Under the pieces are notes generated by a model. That model had not been told where the DNA came from, made no database searches, and saw nothing but the letters and a program-made list of their open reading frames with translations. The position numbers and the translations under genes are program-made. From Lentisphaeria bacterium UBA4640 (GTDB taxonomy: Bacteria > Verrucomicrobiota > Lentisphaeria > Victivallales > UBA1829), in NCBI GenBank assembly GCA_002405835.1, contig DHMO01000018.1, forward strand, positions 1-57,835: DNA of 57,835 nucleotides, in the 5' to 3' direction. Shown piece by piece: positions 40,710 through 51,900 of the stretch (the first letter of the stretch is position 1; each line of letters begins with the position of its first letter).

Positions 40710-41879
40710 TCACTTTCCCGCAGGTATCGCGGAGAGCGCACAGACAGCAGCTTTGGCAATCGCGCCGGAAGCGCCGCCGCCGAGCTGAACTACAACGTCG
40801 TTCATATCCTGTTCCACCTGCACACGGCGCGAACCGCCGGGCAGAATCCGCTCCATTGCATCCGCAAGATCCTCCGGAACAACCTGGAACTGAAGGAATT
40901 CCTCAAACGCACAGCGGTTCAGGATGATGTTCGGCATGGTGAAAAATCCGCGGAACAGCTTGCCGATAATCAGACGCGCCAGCAGGAAGGTTATCTGATT
41001 CAGACGGTATGCAACCACCAGCGGAATTCCCGCAATCGCACACTCCACCGTAACCGTTCCCGACGCGGCGAGTCCGGCGGTGCAGCGCTGCATCCAGAAT
41101 GCGGTTTTGCCGCGCGTCAGCTCAATCTTCGGAAGCGGATAATCAGGGTGCTTCGTCATGAAAGTCTGAATGCCGTCGCGCACCATCTGAAGAATCCGTT
41201 CGCGCGGAGACGCCACGACAAACTGGAGTTTCGGATTGCGAGACTTCAGAATCGCCGCCGTTTTCAGGAAGGGTTCCAGCAGGAACTCAATCTCTTTCTT
41301 GCGGCTGCCGGGAAGCAGAAGAACCGTATTCGGATCGCGCTCAATCGTCGCATCGGCGCGTCCCTTTACGATATCCACGAGCGGATGCCCGACGAATTCC
41401 ACATCGAGTCCGGAACCTTCGTAAACCTCCGGCTCAAACGGAAAAATCACCATCAGTTTGCGGCAATATTTCGCAAGTTTTCTGATGTTTCCGCGGCGCC
41501 AGACCCACACCTGCGGGCTGATGTACCAGACCACCGGGATTCCGGCTTTCCACATGGCTTTTGCAAAACGGATGTTGAAACCCGGATAATCAATCAGAAT
41601 CACTTCCAGCGGACGCCGCTTCTTCGCCTCGCGGATGAGATACAGAAAAATCCGGATGAATTTGAAAATGTTCTCCAGGACCTCGATCAGGCCGATCACG
41701 CCGAGCTCGCTGGAATCCACCAGAAGCTCGACTCCGGCCTTGCGCATCTCAACGCCGCCCATTCCGCAGACAACAACATCCGGACGGCGACGACGGATTT
41801 CCGAGGCGATCCGCGCACCGTAAAGGTCGCCGGACGCCTCACCCGCAATGATCCAGATCTCTTTTCTGCCGCGATTCAT
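40710..41879 (-). CDS. lpxB: Lipid-A-disaccharide synthase
   Basis: The 389-residue GT19 enzyme joins UDP-diacylglucosamine and lipid X to make the lipid A disaccharide at the inner membrane. Conserved segments: IIAGEASGDLYGA at the start, VWYISPQVWVWRRGN, FVGHPLVD, LLLPGSRKKEI and the donor-site LAASGTVTVECAIAGIPLV. Its presence implies an LPS-bearing outer membrane. It lies 6 bp after ffh and is probably co-transcribed with it. Confidence 0.96.
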   Translation of the reverse strand: MNRGRKEIWIIAGEASGDLYGARIASEIRRRRPDVVVCGMGGVEMRKAGVELLVDSSELGVIGLIEVLENIFKFIRIFLYLIREAKKRRPLEVILIDYPGFNIRFAKAMWKAGIPVVWYISPQVWVWRRGNIRKLAKYCRKLMVIFPFEPEVYEGSGLDVEFVGHPLVDIVKGRADATIERDPNTVLLLPGSRKKEIEFLLEPFLKTAAILKSRNPKLQFVVASPRERILQMVRDGIQTFMTKHPDYPLPKIELTRGKTAFWMQRCTAGLAASGTVTVECAIAGIPLVVAYRLNQITFLLARLIIGKLFRGFFTMPNIILNRCAFEEFLQFQVVPEDLADAMERILPGGSRRVQVEQDMNDVVVQLGGGASGAIAKAAVCALSAIPAGK

Positions 41880-41885
41880 AAGAGG

Positions 41886-43304
41886 TCACCGTTTCTTGCG
41901 TTTCTTTTTCGGCGGAGTATAGTTGGAACCGCGTCCGAAGCTCGGCATCCGGGCTCCGGCGGAAAGCGCGCCCATATCCATCGAACCGAGCTTGCCGCCG
42001 CGGAAAGCATGTCCGAACAGACCGACGTTCTTCATCATCTTGCGCATATTGCCGAACTGTTTGATCAGCTGGCTGACCTGCTCCACAGTCGTTCCGCTGC
42101 CCTTCGCGATACGGCGGCGGCGGGACATATCGATGATATCCGGATTCTCGCGCTCCTTCTTGTTCATGGAGCAGATAATCGCCTCCATGCGGCGGAACTG
42201 GCTTGCGTCGAAACCGGGGATTTCGGCGAGCTTGCCGCCGCCCGGGAGCATCTTCAGAATCGCTTCGACTCCGCCCATCTTCGTCATCTGGCGGAGCTGG
42301 CTGAGAAAGTCGTTGAAATCGAATTTGTTCTTTTTGAGTTTTTCCTGAAGTTTTTCCGCCTCTTCCTTGTCGATCTCTTCCGCAGCCTTTTCAACAAGGG
42401 AGACGATATCGCCCATGCCGAGGATGCGCGACGCCATGCGGTCGGGATGAAATACCTGCAGATCCTCCACTTTTTCGCCGACGCCGACGAATTTGATCGG
42501 GCAGCCCGTGACTTTGCGGATTGAAAGAGCCGCACCGCCGCGCGCATCGCCGTCGAGTTTCGTCAGAACGACACCGGTGATTCCGAGCGCATCGTGGAAG
42601 TGTTTCGCAACCGAAACCGCCTGCTGACCGAGAGCGGCATCCGCGACGAGCAGAATTTCTGCGGGGGAAACGGCTTCTTTCAGGCGGACAAGCTCCTGCA
42701 CCATCGAGGTGTCGATCTGGAGACGGCCCGCGGTATCAATGATAAGGTAATCGCAGTTGTCCGCAACCGCGCGTTTCGCGGCATTGCGCGAGATTTCGCA
42801 GACGTCCATGTTTCCGCGTTCGGAATAGACTTCAACGCCCACCTCTTTGCCGAGGATTTCGAGCTGATCAATTGCGGCGGGACGGTAGACGTCGCACGCG
42901 GCGAGGAGAACGCGCTTTCCGCGTTTCCGGATGTTGGCGGCGAGTTTCGCGCTGGAAGTTGTTTTGCCGCCGCCGTGCAGACCGACCATCATAATGACAT
43001 TCGGACGGATTGAGGAATTCCATGCGAGCGGGGCTTCCGCCTCTCCCATGAATTCGGCGAGTTTGTCGTTGACGATCTTGATCGCCATCTGTCCGGGCGT
43101 AACGCTCTTGAGCACATTTTCGCCGAGACATTCCTTCGAAACGTTTGCGACGAACTCCTCTGCGACCTCCCGGTTGACGTCCGCTTCGAGCAGTGCATTC
43201 AGCACTTCCTTCATCGGCTCCGCGATATTCGACTCCGAAAGGGACGCGACGCCGCGCAGTTTTCGCAGCGCCTCCTGGAGCTTGTCGGTCAGATTATTGA
43301 ACAT
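41886..43304 (-). CDS. ffh: Signal recognition particle protein Ffh
   Basis: The 472-residue SRP GTPase targets nascent membrane proteins. Domains: helical N domain, G domain with P-loop GLHGGGKTTS (108-117; GLxGxGKTT with Gly in place of the common Ser or Ala), DVYRPAAIDQL, DTAGRL and TKLDGDARGGAAL, then the methionine-rich M domain with RRRRIAKGSGTTVEQVSQLIKQF. The tail KKKRKKR is basic. It is divergent from ilvD. Confidence 0.97.
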   Translation of the reverse strand: MFNNLTDKLQEALRKLRGVASLSESNIAEPMKEVLNALLEADVNREVAEEFVANVSKECLGENVLKSVTPGQMAIKIVNDKLAEFMGEAEAPLAWNSSIRPNVIMMVGLHGGGKTTSSAKLAANIRKRGKRVLLAACDVYRPAAIDQLEILGKEVGVEVYSERGNMDVCEISRNAAKRAVADNCDYLIIDTAGRLQIDTSMVQELVRLKEAVSPAEILLVADAALGQQAVSVAKHFHDALGITGVVLTKLDGDARGGAALSIRKVTGCPIKFVGVGEKVEDLQVFHPDRMASRILGMGDIVSLVEKAAEEIDKEEAEKLQEKLKKNKFDFNDFLSQLRQMTKMGGVEAILKMLPGGGKLAEIPGFDASQFRRMEAIICSMNKKERENPDIIDMSRRRRIAKGSGTTVEQVSQLIKQFGNMRKMMKNVGLFGHAFRGGKLGSMDMGALSAGARMPSFGRGSNYTPPKKKRKKR

Positions 43305-43451
43305 ATTTATTCTTCTCCTGCTTGAGTAAATGCAATTCCAGTGTTATATTACCGGATAATCGCAGTTTTGCTACCCCTATATTATGGCAGTGAACCGCGA
43401 AATTTCAACCATGGTTTCAATAATTTTCTAAAAAAAGATGGGAGGAACACC

Positions 43452-45140
43452 ATGAGAAGCGACATTATGAAGAAAGGATTGGAGCGCGCACCCCACCGCG
43501 GGCTGATGATGGCCACCGGCATCAAACGCGCCGATATCTCAAAACCCTTTATCGGAGTCTGCAACTCCTACACCAACATCGTCCCCGGACACTGCCACCT
43601 CAAAAAGGTCGGTGAAATCGTCTGCGACGCCATCCGCGAAGCCGGCGGCGTTCCCTACGAATTCAACACCATCGCAGTCTGCGACGGCATCGCCATGGGA
43701 CACACCGGCATGAAATACTCCCTCGCCAGCCGTGAAATCATCGCGGACAGCGTGGAAACCATGGGTTCCGCACACCCCTTCGACGCCATGATCTGCATCC
43801 CGAACTGCGACAAAATCGTCCCGGGAATGCTCATGGGCGCCATGCGTCTGAACATCCCCACCATCTTCGCTTCCGGCGGTCCGATGCGCGCCGGAAAAAC
43901 CCCGGGCGCTCCCCACGACACCGACCTCAACTCCATCTTTGAAGGCGTTGCCGCACGCGTCATCGACAAAATTGACGATGCTCAGCTTGAAGCTCTCGAA
44001 TGCACCGCCTGCCCCGGTCCCGGCTCCTGCTCCGGCATGTTCACGGCAAACAGCATGAACTGTCTCTGCGAAGCTCTCGGAATCGCGCTTCCCGGCAACG
44101 GAACCATCGCCGCCGACGATCCCGCACGCGTCGAGCTCTGGCGCAAAGCGGCGTTCCGCATCGTCGAACTCGCGAAAATGGAAAATCCGCCGCGCGCCAA
44201 AGATTTCGTCACCGCGAAATCCTTCCAGAACGCACTCGTGCTCGACATGGCAATGGGCGGCTCCTCCAACACCGTTCTCCACACACTCGCCATCGCGAAC
44301 GAGGCCGGTCTCAAAGTTGACCTGAAGGAGCTCGACCGCATCTCCAGAATGACCCCGAACATCTGCAAGCTCGCCCCCTCGAAAGGCGAATTCCACATCG
44401 CGGAAGACTGCCGCAGAGTCGGCGGAATCATGGCAATCCTCAAGGAAATCGCAAAGGTTCCGGGACTCATCGACGGTTCCGCACCCACAGTCTCCGGAAA
44501 AACGCTCGCGGAAGAGTACTCCGCAGCACCCGATCCGGACGGCACGGTCATCCGCCCGCTTGAAAACGCCTACAGCAAAGTCGGCGGACTCGCCATTCTC
44601 TTCGGCAACCTCGCCGCCAACGGATGCGTCGTCAAAGCCGCAGGCGTCGACCCGAAAATGCTCGTCCACAAGGGTCCCGCCGTCATCTTTGAAAGCCAGG
44701 AAGAGGCATGCGAAGGCATCCTCGGCGGAAAAGTCAAAGAGGGCGATGTGGTTGTCATCCGCTACGAAGGTCCGAAGGGCGGACCCGGCATGCAGGAAAT
44801 GCTCGCTCCGACCTCGTACATCATGGGACGCGGTCTCGGCTCCTCCGTGGCACTGATCACCGACGGCCGTTTCTCCGGCGCGACACACGGCGCCTGCATC
44901 GGACACGTCAGCCCGGAAGCAGCCGCCGGCGGACTCATCGGACTTGTGGAGCCGGGAGACATCATCTCCATCGACATTCCGAACCGCTCCGTCACGCTTG
45001 AGGTTTCCGACGACGTTCTCGCGGAACGCCGCAAGACCTGGAAACCGCGCGAGCCGAAAATCAAAACCGGCTACCTTGCGAAGTATGCAAGCCTCGCAAC
45101 CAGCGCGGATACCGGCGGAGTCCTCCGCGTCGGAAAATAA
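43452..45140 (+). CDS. ilvD: Dihydroxy-acid dehydratase
   Basis: The 562-residue iron-sulfur enzyme dehydrates dihydroxy-acids to 2-keto acids in isoleucine and valine synthesis. Cluster-binding cysteines are visible in CNSYTNIVPGH, ICIPNCDKIVPG and TACPGPGSCSGMFTANSMNC, and GRFSGATHGACIGHVSPEA marks the C-terminal part. I start at the ATG at 43452, with GGGAGGAA upstream, not at the earlier in-frame start. The pseudouridine synthase gene overlaps its stop by 1 bp. Confidence 0.97.
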   Translation: MRSDIMKKGLERAPHRGLMMATGIKRADISKPFIGVCNSYTNIVPGHCHLKKVGEIVCDAIREAGGVPYEFNTIAVCDGIAMGHTGMKYSLASREIIADSVETMGSAHPFDAMICIPNCDKIVPGMLMGAMRLNIPTIFASGGPMRAGKTPGAPHDTDLNSIFEGVAARVIDKIDDAQLEALECTACPGPGSCSGMFTANSMNCLCEALGIALPGNGTIAADDPARVELWRKAAFRIVELAKMENPPRAKDFVTAKSFQNALVLDMAMGGSSNTVLHTLAIANEAGLKVDLKELDRISRMTPNICKLAPSKGEFHIAEDCRRVGGIMAILKEIAKVPGLIDGSAPTVSGKTLAEEYSAAPDPDGTVIRPLENAYSKVGGLAILFGNLAANGCVVKAAGVDPKMLVHKGPAVIFESQEEACEGILGGKVKEGDVVVIRYEGPKGGPGMQEMLAPTSYIMGRGLGSSVALITDGRFSGATHGACIGHVSPEAAAGGLIGLVEPGDIISIDIPNRSVTLEVSDDVLAERRKTWKPREPKIKTGYLAKYASLATSADTGGVLRVGK

Positions 45141-46084
45141 TGGACCGCAGTTCCGAAACAAGAATCGCGGAAACGCTCGTCGAGCCGGAAGCCAATGGTC
45201 TCCGGCTCGACTTGTATCTGCGGAAACGCTTCACCTACCGCTCACGGACCGAATGGCAGCGCAGCATCGAAGAGGGCGAAATCCTGCTCAACGGGCGCCG
45301 CACACGCCCCTCGCGCATCCTTCAGACGGGCGAAAAAGTCGCATTCATTCCGAAACCCGCCGAAGAGCCGCCCGTCGACCGCTCGTTTGAACTTCTGGAA
45401 GAGACTCCGGACTGGCTGGCGGTTGCAAAGCCCGGAAACCTGCCGTGCCACCCCGCGGGAGCATTCTTCCGCAACACCCTCTGGAGCGTTCTGCGCGAAC
45501 AGTACGGCGAAAACATCCATATTGCGACGCGTCTCGACCGCGAAACCTCCGGCGTGGTCCTTGTCGCCCGGAATCCGGAGACCGCCGCCGCATTCACCCG
45601 CGCACTGACCGGAGCTGGCGTCCACAAACGTTACATCGCATTCGTCCACGGCGATTTCCCCGATGAGCTGACGGCAGACGGCTGGCTTTCCTATGAACCG
45701 GCCGCAGCAATCCGCAAAAAGCGCCGTTTCACCTTTGAACAGGTTCCCGGCGGCGAACGTTCGGAGACGTCATTCCGTCTTCTCCGGCGCTGGAACGGAC
45801 TCAGTGAAGTTGAAGTCTTCCCGCGCACGGGACGGCTGCACCAGATCCGCGCCACGCTCTGCTCGCTCGGCTACCCGATGGCGGGCGACAAACTTTACGG
45901 GCTGGATGATTCTTTTTTCACGAAATTCATTGAAGACAAGCTGACCGACGCCGACCGTGCGCGCCTTCTTCTTCCGCGTCAGGCGCTTCACGCCTTGGAA
46001 CTTCGCATGCCTTACCGCGGCGCCGAACTCCGCATCACCGCCCCCCTTCCCCCGGACATGCGTAAACTGACGGAAGAAGCATAA
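45140..46084 (+). CDS. RluA-family RNA pseudouridine synthase
   Basis: The 314-residue enzyme isomerises uridines in rRNA or tRNA. It has an N-terminal S4-like domain (GLRLDLYLRKRF, then EILLNGRRTRPSRILQTGEKV) and the RluA catalytic motif ATRLDRETSGVVLVA with the active-site Asp. The C-terminal GRLHQIRATLCSLGYPMAGDK is the usual family block. It overlaps ilvD by one base and is likely translationally coupled. The target site cannot be deduced. Confidence 0.93.
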   Translation: MDRSSETRIAETLVEPEANGLRLDLYLRKRFTYRSRTEWQRSIEEGEILLNGRRTRPSRILQTGEKVAFIPKPAEEPPVDRSFELLEETPDWLAVAKPGNLPCHPAGAFFRNTLWSVLREQYGENIHIATRLDRETSGVVLVARNPETAAAFTRALTGAGVHKRYIAFVHGDFPDELTADGWLSYEPAAAIRKKRRFTFEQVPGGERSETSFRLLRRWNGLSEVEVFPRTGRLHQIRATLCSLGYPMAGDKLYGLDDSFFTKFIEDKLTDADRARLLLPRQALHALELRMPYRGAELRITAPLPPDMRKLTEEA

Positions 46085-46328
46085 AAAACTTGAAACACCG
46101 CACAACATTCAGCGACACCGCCCAACTGATCAGCTCTTCCAGACGCAAATTGAAGAGATAACCTCCGTTTTCCCGGACAAAAACAATTTGCCGCCCCTGC
46201 GAGGCGACTAAGAGACAACAAAGAGACACCACAGACATTAAAACCAAATTAATCAAAATATTTTCAAAACCAAAATCAAAAAAAAAAAAAAAATGGATAT
46301 TTTTTCAACTTTTTCACCAGCAAGGGAC
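46085..46328. other. Intergenic region with a poly-A tract
   Basis: The gap between the pseudouridine synthase and the GntR-type gene is 316 bp; its last part holds the promoter listed next. I see no convincing gene or hairpin terminator here. A run of 16 A (46278-46293) lies about 36 bp before the promoter and could act as a curved A-tract; it is also a site prone to slippage. Confidence 0.5.
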
Positions 46329-46358
46329 TTGACTTTTTATGTTTCTGTGGTCTAATTT
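46329..46358 (+). promoter_or_regulatory. Promoter of the gntR-pseudopilin-LamG-GH2 locus
   Basis: TTGACT (46329-46334), an 18-bp spacer and TAATTT (46353-46358), 42 bp before the ATG. Confidence 0.5.
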
Positions 46359-46400
46359 AATAGAAGCAAAACTTTACAAACAAATACTAAGAACGAGCCT

Positions 46401-47426
46401 ATGTCAGCTATTGGAACATCGGAATACATGAAGATCCGGCGGTATGTGATGAACCTGATCCTCCGTGCAGGGAAAGACCCGGTTCAGATACCGACGATCA
46501 ATGACCTTTCGGAAAAATTCGGTGTGAGCCGCCCGACGGTCAGCAAAGCCATGAAGGAACTTACGTCGGAAGGCTACATCATCGGCCGGCGCGGAATCGG
46601 CTCGTTCACCAATCCCGCCAAAATATCCCCTTCATCATTCGGACGACAGCTGCCGCTGATCGGAATTTCCCTCGGCAACGGGCTGATGGTTCACCTGGAC
46701 AAGTATTACGGCAATATTCTTGCGGAACTTCTGAAAAAAATCGTCGCAATGCCTGCGATCGTTCATCTCGTTTCAACCGGAAGTTCCGATAAAAAGCAAA
46801 TCATCTGCGATATTATGAATGAACAACTCAATGCTCTGGTTGTCGTCGACGGAAATTCATTTGTCAGCGACTTGCGCAAGAAGGGTTTGAAAGTGGTCAC
46901 GACCACAGAAACTCATCGGCTCACACCGGGCTCGGTCTCTCCGGACTATGACGCATGGGGGTATCTCTGCGGAAAGCAGCTTCTGAAAGAGAATCGCCGG
47001 AACATCGTGTTCCTGCATGACAAGGAACCGTGGAATGCCCCCTACAACGGCTTCCGCCGCGCATTCCGCGAAGCCGGAGCCCCGCTGAACGAAAAATTCT
47101 TCCTGAAAGATTACCGCTCTTCACTGACCGAGCTGAAAAACATGGTTCATTACGGAGTGCAGGTCGACGCCGTTGTCGACACGCTCTGGGTCAACAATGA
47201 GGTCGCGGAGATTCTCATGGCGGACAATCCGGAACTTGTGAAAACCTGCGCACTTGTCCACAACGCCTTCTCTGCGCCGCAGAATTCCGGATTTCATGAA
47301 ATCTGTTATGAAATCCCCTTCGAGCAGATCGCGGAGGAGACCGCAGAGCTGCTCCGTCTCCAGTTTGCCGGCGATAAAGCCGGAATGGACATTCGAAAAA
47401 TCCCTATGAAAATGATTATCAAATAA
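46401..47426 (+). CDS. GntR-type regulator with LacI-like sensor domain
   Basis: The 341-residue protein has a GntR winged helix (PTINDLSEKFGVSRPTVSKA, then MKELTSEGYIIGRRGIGSF) followed by a periplasmic-binding-like sugar sensor (LPLIGISLGNGLMV, RNIVFLHDKEPWNAPYNGF), the AraR-like architecture. The ribosome binding site is weak. It is first in a locus with a pseudopilin, a LamG protein and a giant glycosidase and is probably their local regulator. Confidence 0.9.
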   Translation: MSAIGTSEYMKIRRYVMNLILRAGKDPVQIPTINDLSEKFGVSRPTVSKAMKELTSEGYIIGRRGIGSFTNPAKISPSSFGRQLPLIGISLGNGLMVHLDKYYGNILAELLKKIVAMPAIVHLVSTGSSDKKQIICDIMNEQLNALVVVDGNSFVSDLRKKGLKVVTTTETHRLTPGSVSPDYDAWGYLCGKQLLKENRRNIVFLHDKEPWNAPYNGFRRAFREAGAPLNEKFFLKDYRSSLTELKNMVHYGVQVDAVVDTLWVNNEVAEILMADNPELVKTCALVHNAFSAPQNSGFHEICYEIPFEQIAEETAELLRLQFAGDKAGMDIRKIPMKMIIK

Positions 47427-47456
47427 TCTTTAATAAAAAAAGAAAGGATCAGCACA

Positions 47457-48167
47457 ATGAAAAAAGAAAAACAGCATTCCAACCGGTCAGGAAAACGCAG
47501 AAACAGAGGATTTACGCTCGTAGAACTTCTGGTCGTCGTTTCAATTATCGCGATTCTTGCGGCAATGCTCCTGCCGGCGCTGAACAAGGCAAGAGCCGCC
47601 GGACAGGCCGCAGTCTGCCGCTCAAATCTCAAACAGCAAGGGCTGGCGTTCGCCGGATACGAGGCGGATTTCGACAGTTATATTCCCCCAAGCAAAGGCG
47701 CGGTTGACGTCGGCGGAGGCAATTATGAATTTCTCGACTGGCAATGGGCGCTTACCGCCTATATCGGGCTGAATCCCGATCTGTGCAAAGACAAATACTC
47801 TCAGGGAAAAGCCTGGCGCGAATCAACGGTATTCTGGTGCAAAGCCCCGGTCGCGCCCATCCCGTCCGGAACGACTCTGAACCCGAAAAGCATCGGGAAC
47901 GACACTTACCGTTACGCCATCAACAGCAATTTCATCAGCAAAAAACGCAAAGCCGGGAAATCAATCTCGCAAACAGGTCTCGTCATGGAGTGCTTTTACA
48001 GCAACCCGAACATGCAAAGCTGGATGTACCACGACGCCTCCAGTCCGGCAAATATCCCACACGAAAATGGGACCAATCTGCTGTATCTCGACTACCACGT
48101 CGGCTATGCGAAATTCACAGCGATTCCGCGTTTTTCCGGAAACATTTTCTGGACAAATGAATACTGA
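47457..48167 (+). CDS. Pseudopilin
   Basis: The 236-residue protein has a basic leader and the processing site RGFTLVELLVVVSIIAILAA with Gly before the mature Phe and Glu5. The C-terminus HENGTNLLYLDYHVGYAKF is a variant of the H-X9-DG motif. It lies 30 bp after the regulator and 31 bp before the LamG gene, the same position that a pseudopilin holds in the 31.5-36.3 kb locus. Confidence 0.93.
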   Translation: MKKEKQHSNRSGKRRNRGFTLVELLVVVSIIAILAAMLLPALNKARAAGQAAVCRSNLKQQGLAFAGYEADFDSYIPPSKGAVDVGGGNYEFLDWQWALTAYIGLNPDLCKDKYSQGKAWRESTVFWCKAPVAPIPSGTTLNPKSIGNDTYRYAINSNFISKKRKAGKSISQTGLVMECFYSNPNMQSWMYHDASSPANIPHENGTNLLYLDYHVGYAKFTAIPRFSGNIFWTNEY

Positions 48168-48198
48168 ACTGCCAACACTATAACATAAAGGAGCAGCA

Positions 48199-48903
48199 AT
48201 GAAAACAGCATTTCTCACCATGATCGCCGCCCTGACAGCCGGGACCATAACCGCTGCAGAATTCAAAATCCCGTTTGAAAAGAACACGGACATTCTGAAT
48301 GAAAAAGGGGAAAAATGCGCGGAAGGATTTGTCAAGGGAAAACTCAAATTCGTTCCAGGTGCAAACGGAAGCGGACTCGAACTCCGCCGCAGCGACAACG
48401 CGTATCCCGGACTCGTCAGATTCACCATCCCCGCGATGAGCTGGAGAAACGGCACAATCGCGTTCCGTCTGAAGCCGGACTGGGAACTCAATGACCGCAA
48501 CGAAGCGTGGATCATGAACTGCCGCAGCAAAAACGGCTTTCTCTTCTACATTCTGAAACGCAAAGACAAATGCGTGGAATTGAGCGTCGTTGCACCAAAA
48601 CAGCTCCAGATGATTCTACGGAAAGGGTTCAAAAAAGATGCCTGGACACATGTCGCAGTCACCTGGAATTCCGAAAAGGGATCCGTCATCGTTTACCTCA
48701 ATGGCAGGAAAGCCGACGAAGCCGTCAATCCGGCAAATCTGAATGTACCGGAGGAAACTGAGGAAGCATTTCTCTACCTCGGTGATACGTCGATGTTCCT
48801 GAAAAAAGGCAGCGCTGGCGACGGCGTTTACGATGACATTCTGATTTCCGATAAAGCGCTCTCCGCAGAGGAAATCATGAAACTTGCAGCAACGGCAAAC
48901 TGA
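48199..48903 (+). CDS. Secreted LamG-domain protein
   Basis: The 234-residue protein has a signal peptide (MKTAFLTMIAALTAGTITAA) and one concanavalin-like LamG domain (WRNGTIAFRLKPDWELNDRN, then DAWTHVAVTWNSEKGSVIVY and GDGVYDDILISDKALSAEE). It closely resembles the first domain of the next, giant protein, suggesting a duplication. It may bind the same polysaccharide. AAAGGAG precedes the ATG. Confidence 0.85.
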   Translation: MKTAFLTMIAALTAGTITAAEFKIPFEKNTDILNEKGEKCAEGFVKGKLKFVPGANGSGLELRRSDNAYPGLVRFTIPAMSWRNGTIAFRLKPDWELNDRNEAWIMNCRSKNGFLFYILKRKDKCVELSVVAPKQLQMILRKGFKKDAWTHVAVTWNSEKGSVIVYLNGRKADEAVNPANLNVPEETEEAFLYLGDTSMFLKKGSAGDGVYDDILISDKALSAEEIMKLAATAN

Positions 48904-48926
48904 AAACATTTTACGGAAAAACATTC

Positions 48927-51900
48927 ATGAACAGCTTCATAAAAACAGCTTTATTTTCCGGCTGTCTGTTCCCCACGCTTCTTTCCGCATCCGGCTTCCG
49001 GATTCCCTTCGAAGGGAATCCGGAAGTCTTCGATGAAAAAGGCGCCAAGATTTCAACAGGTACGGAATACGGCAGAGTGGAATACCCCGCCGGAGTTCAG
49101 GGAAAAGGAATCGACCTGCGCCGTCATGCGTACGATCAGGCGGGCGCGCTCCATTTCCGCACACTCCCGACTCAGGACTGGCGTTCGGGAACATTCTCCT
49201 TCTGGTTCAAACCGCACTGGAACCAGAACGACCGCGAAGAATTCTGGATTTTTCACTGCCAGGCGCAGAAAAACTTCCTCGCCTACTTTCTCAAACGAAA
49301 GGACAACACCGTCGAACTGACCGTTTCCGCACCGAAACAGATTCAGATTCTCACGAAGAAGGTCTTCACCAAAGAAAAATGGACGCATGTTGCCTTTTCC
49401 TGGGATTCGGAAAAAGGAGAAGTCATTCTTTATATCGACGGCAAAAAAAACGCGTCAAAAACACGCAGAGAGGCATTGCGGATTCCCGCAGATCAGCAGG
49501 CGCCGGTCATCTGCCTCGGCAACACGTCCAGCGACCGTTTCAAGGCGAATGTCGGAAACGGGACCTACGACGACCTCCGTTTCTACGACCGCGCCCTCAC
49601 CCCGTGGGAAATCCGCAATCTTGCACTTGCTTCGGACGAAACTTCCGGCAAACTGGAACCGGCGTCCACAGGCAAAATCTCCTCAACGGAAAACGCAGCG
49701 GAATTCCTCTTCTCCTTCAGCGAAAACGTCCCGCCGGTTCCCGTAAAAGTCTGCGCGATTGAATTTGACGGCGGAAACTCCGTGGAACTTTCCATGACAG
49801 GCGCATCAGGGCGTCTCGCATTCACCTCAAGAAACGGGAAGAAAACAACCGGATTCCTCGAATCGGCGTGTCTCCCCGACTTCAAAAAACCGATCAAAAT
49901 CTCGCTTGTCCGCAAAAACGGAGCAATGGAGTGCCGGATTGACGGCATAACGCAGGGCCTGCTCCCCTTCTCCGGGAAAAGTGCGGCTGCAGCAAAACTT
50001 TCCGTTCAGAAAGACAGCGTCATCCGTCCGCCCGACCTTGCGGCGGAAAAGAAAAATGCGGAGCTTCTGAAAACAACAGTGCTCTCTCCGCTCGAGGAAA
50101 AGCTCTGGCTGCTTGATGATGCGGAACGTGTCAAAAACGGCGTGCGCTCCGGCGTCACGCTGAACGGATACTGGCGTGTGAATCCGGTGCAGAAATACAC
50201 CTCTGTTCCGGATGGAAAATGGGGCTACATGCGCGTTCCCGGTTCCTTCCGCTCTCCGCTCTGGCAGATCTACCGCGACAAAGGCGGCAAGCTCGAATCG
50301 CTGAACTGGAAGTGGCAGGGGCAGACTCTTGCAAATAAGCATGGAGGTTTCCGCGCGGCATGGTATCAGCGTGCGTTCCGCATTCCGGACCACCTGAAGA
50401 AGGACGGAAGCCGTTTCTACCTAAACTTTGAAAACATGAACGGCGGATTTTCAAAAATCATCCTCAACGGGAAAACGGTCGATTCCTCCACGGTCAATCT
50501 GAAGGAAACCAACCGCGCCCCCAACCGCCGCAGAATCGACGTTACGGAACACATTTCCGTCTCCGGCGAAAATCTGCTGACCGTTTTCATTGACCGCGAT
50601 TTCATTCTCTGGGAAGGCTGGATGAGCATCGAAGACCACGGCGAAATTGCCCTGGGCAATGTATGGCTGGAATCCGCCCCCTCCACGCTCTCTCTGAAAA
50701 GCTGTCTTGCGTTCCCCTCTTTCCGCAGCAAAAACATCCGGATGCGCGCAAAAGTGCTGAACCCGGAACACAAAACCGGCAAAGCCGCCCTCACCTTCGC
50801 CTTCCTCCGCAAAAATGCGGACAAGACGTTCCGCAGGGAATTCGAGCTCTCCGGCGCTCCGGAGCAGCTGGTTGAGTTCACAGAGAAATGGACAGATCCA
50901 GTTCTCTGGGATTCGGAACATCCGGAACTCTATTCCATGAATGTCTCTCTCGATATTTTCGGCAAGACCGCCGACACCTTCCCCGCCACGGACTTTGGCT
51001 TCCGCGAACTCTGGATTGAAAACGGCGAATTCCGTCTCAACGGGAATAAAATGCACATGCGCATGTATTCCGATTTCCCGCTCGAACGTTATCACTATTT
51101 CTACGGACAGCCGGACCGGATGAAATCCTTTGTGGCGCATTTCAAAGAGCTCAACTTCAACACTGTCCGCGCAAGCCTCGGTAAAATCGTTGGAAGCATC
51201 CCGCTCTATCTGGATGAATGCGACCGGCAGGGACTCTACAACCTGTTCCCTATGCCATTCTACGTTGATCAGGATCGGCAGGAATACACAAAGGTGGTGG
51301 AAGATTTCCTTGATTTTTACGGCAACCGCCCGTCGATTCTGATGTGGTTCACCGACTTCAACACCTGTCATTACGCATGGAATCAGGAACCTGCGAAACT
51401 GAACGACACCGAGTATCAGCCGAAATCGGAACAGATCCGGCTGGCGCGCTCGCGCGTCTCCGTCGCCGCAAAAGCAATCACGGCTTTCGATCCCTCCCGC
51501 GAATGGTTTGCCCACGCAGGTGGAAACTTCGGCAAAGTGTTCGGCTCCATGAACTACCAGTCCTACGGGACTCCACTTCAGGAACAGGAAGACTGGCCCT
51601 CCATGTGGTCCCAAAGCCACACTCAGCCGCTGATGTCCGTTGAAGGCGGCTTCCCGTACGTCCGCCAGTGGATGCGCTTTGACGTCAACCGTGCAGCAGC
51701 ATCACTCGGTGCGGAACATGCCGCGCGCTACCTCGGCGACTCGGTTTATGCGAAAGAGGAGTTCCCGACTCCGTACTTCTCCATCTATCAGGCGGCGGAA
51801 CCGTTCGACCGTCAAAACGCCAACATGCTCGCGCTTTCGGATCTGCACTACCGCCGCGTCGTCAAAGCGTGGCGCGCCTACGACGTTTCCGCGTATGCCG

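Noticed and set aside
46035..46256. 73-codon minus-strand frame with hydrophobic start in the gap after the pseudouridine synthase
   Set aside because: It starts only at TTG without a ribosome binding site and runs into the convergent gene; no supporting feature.
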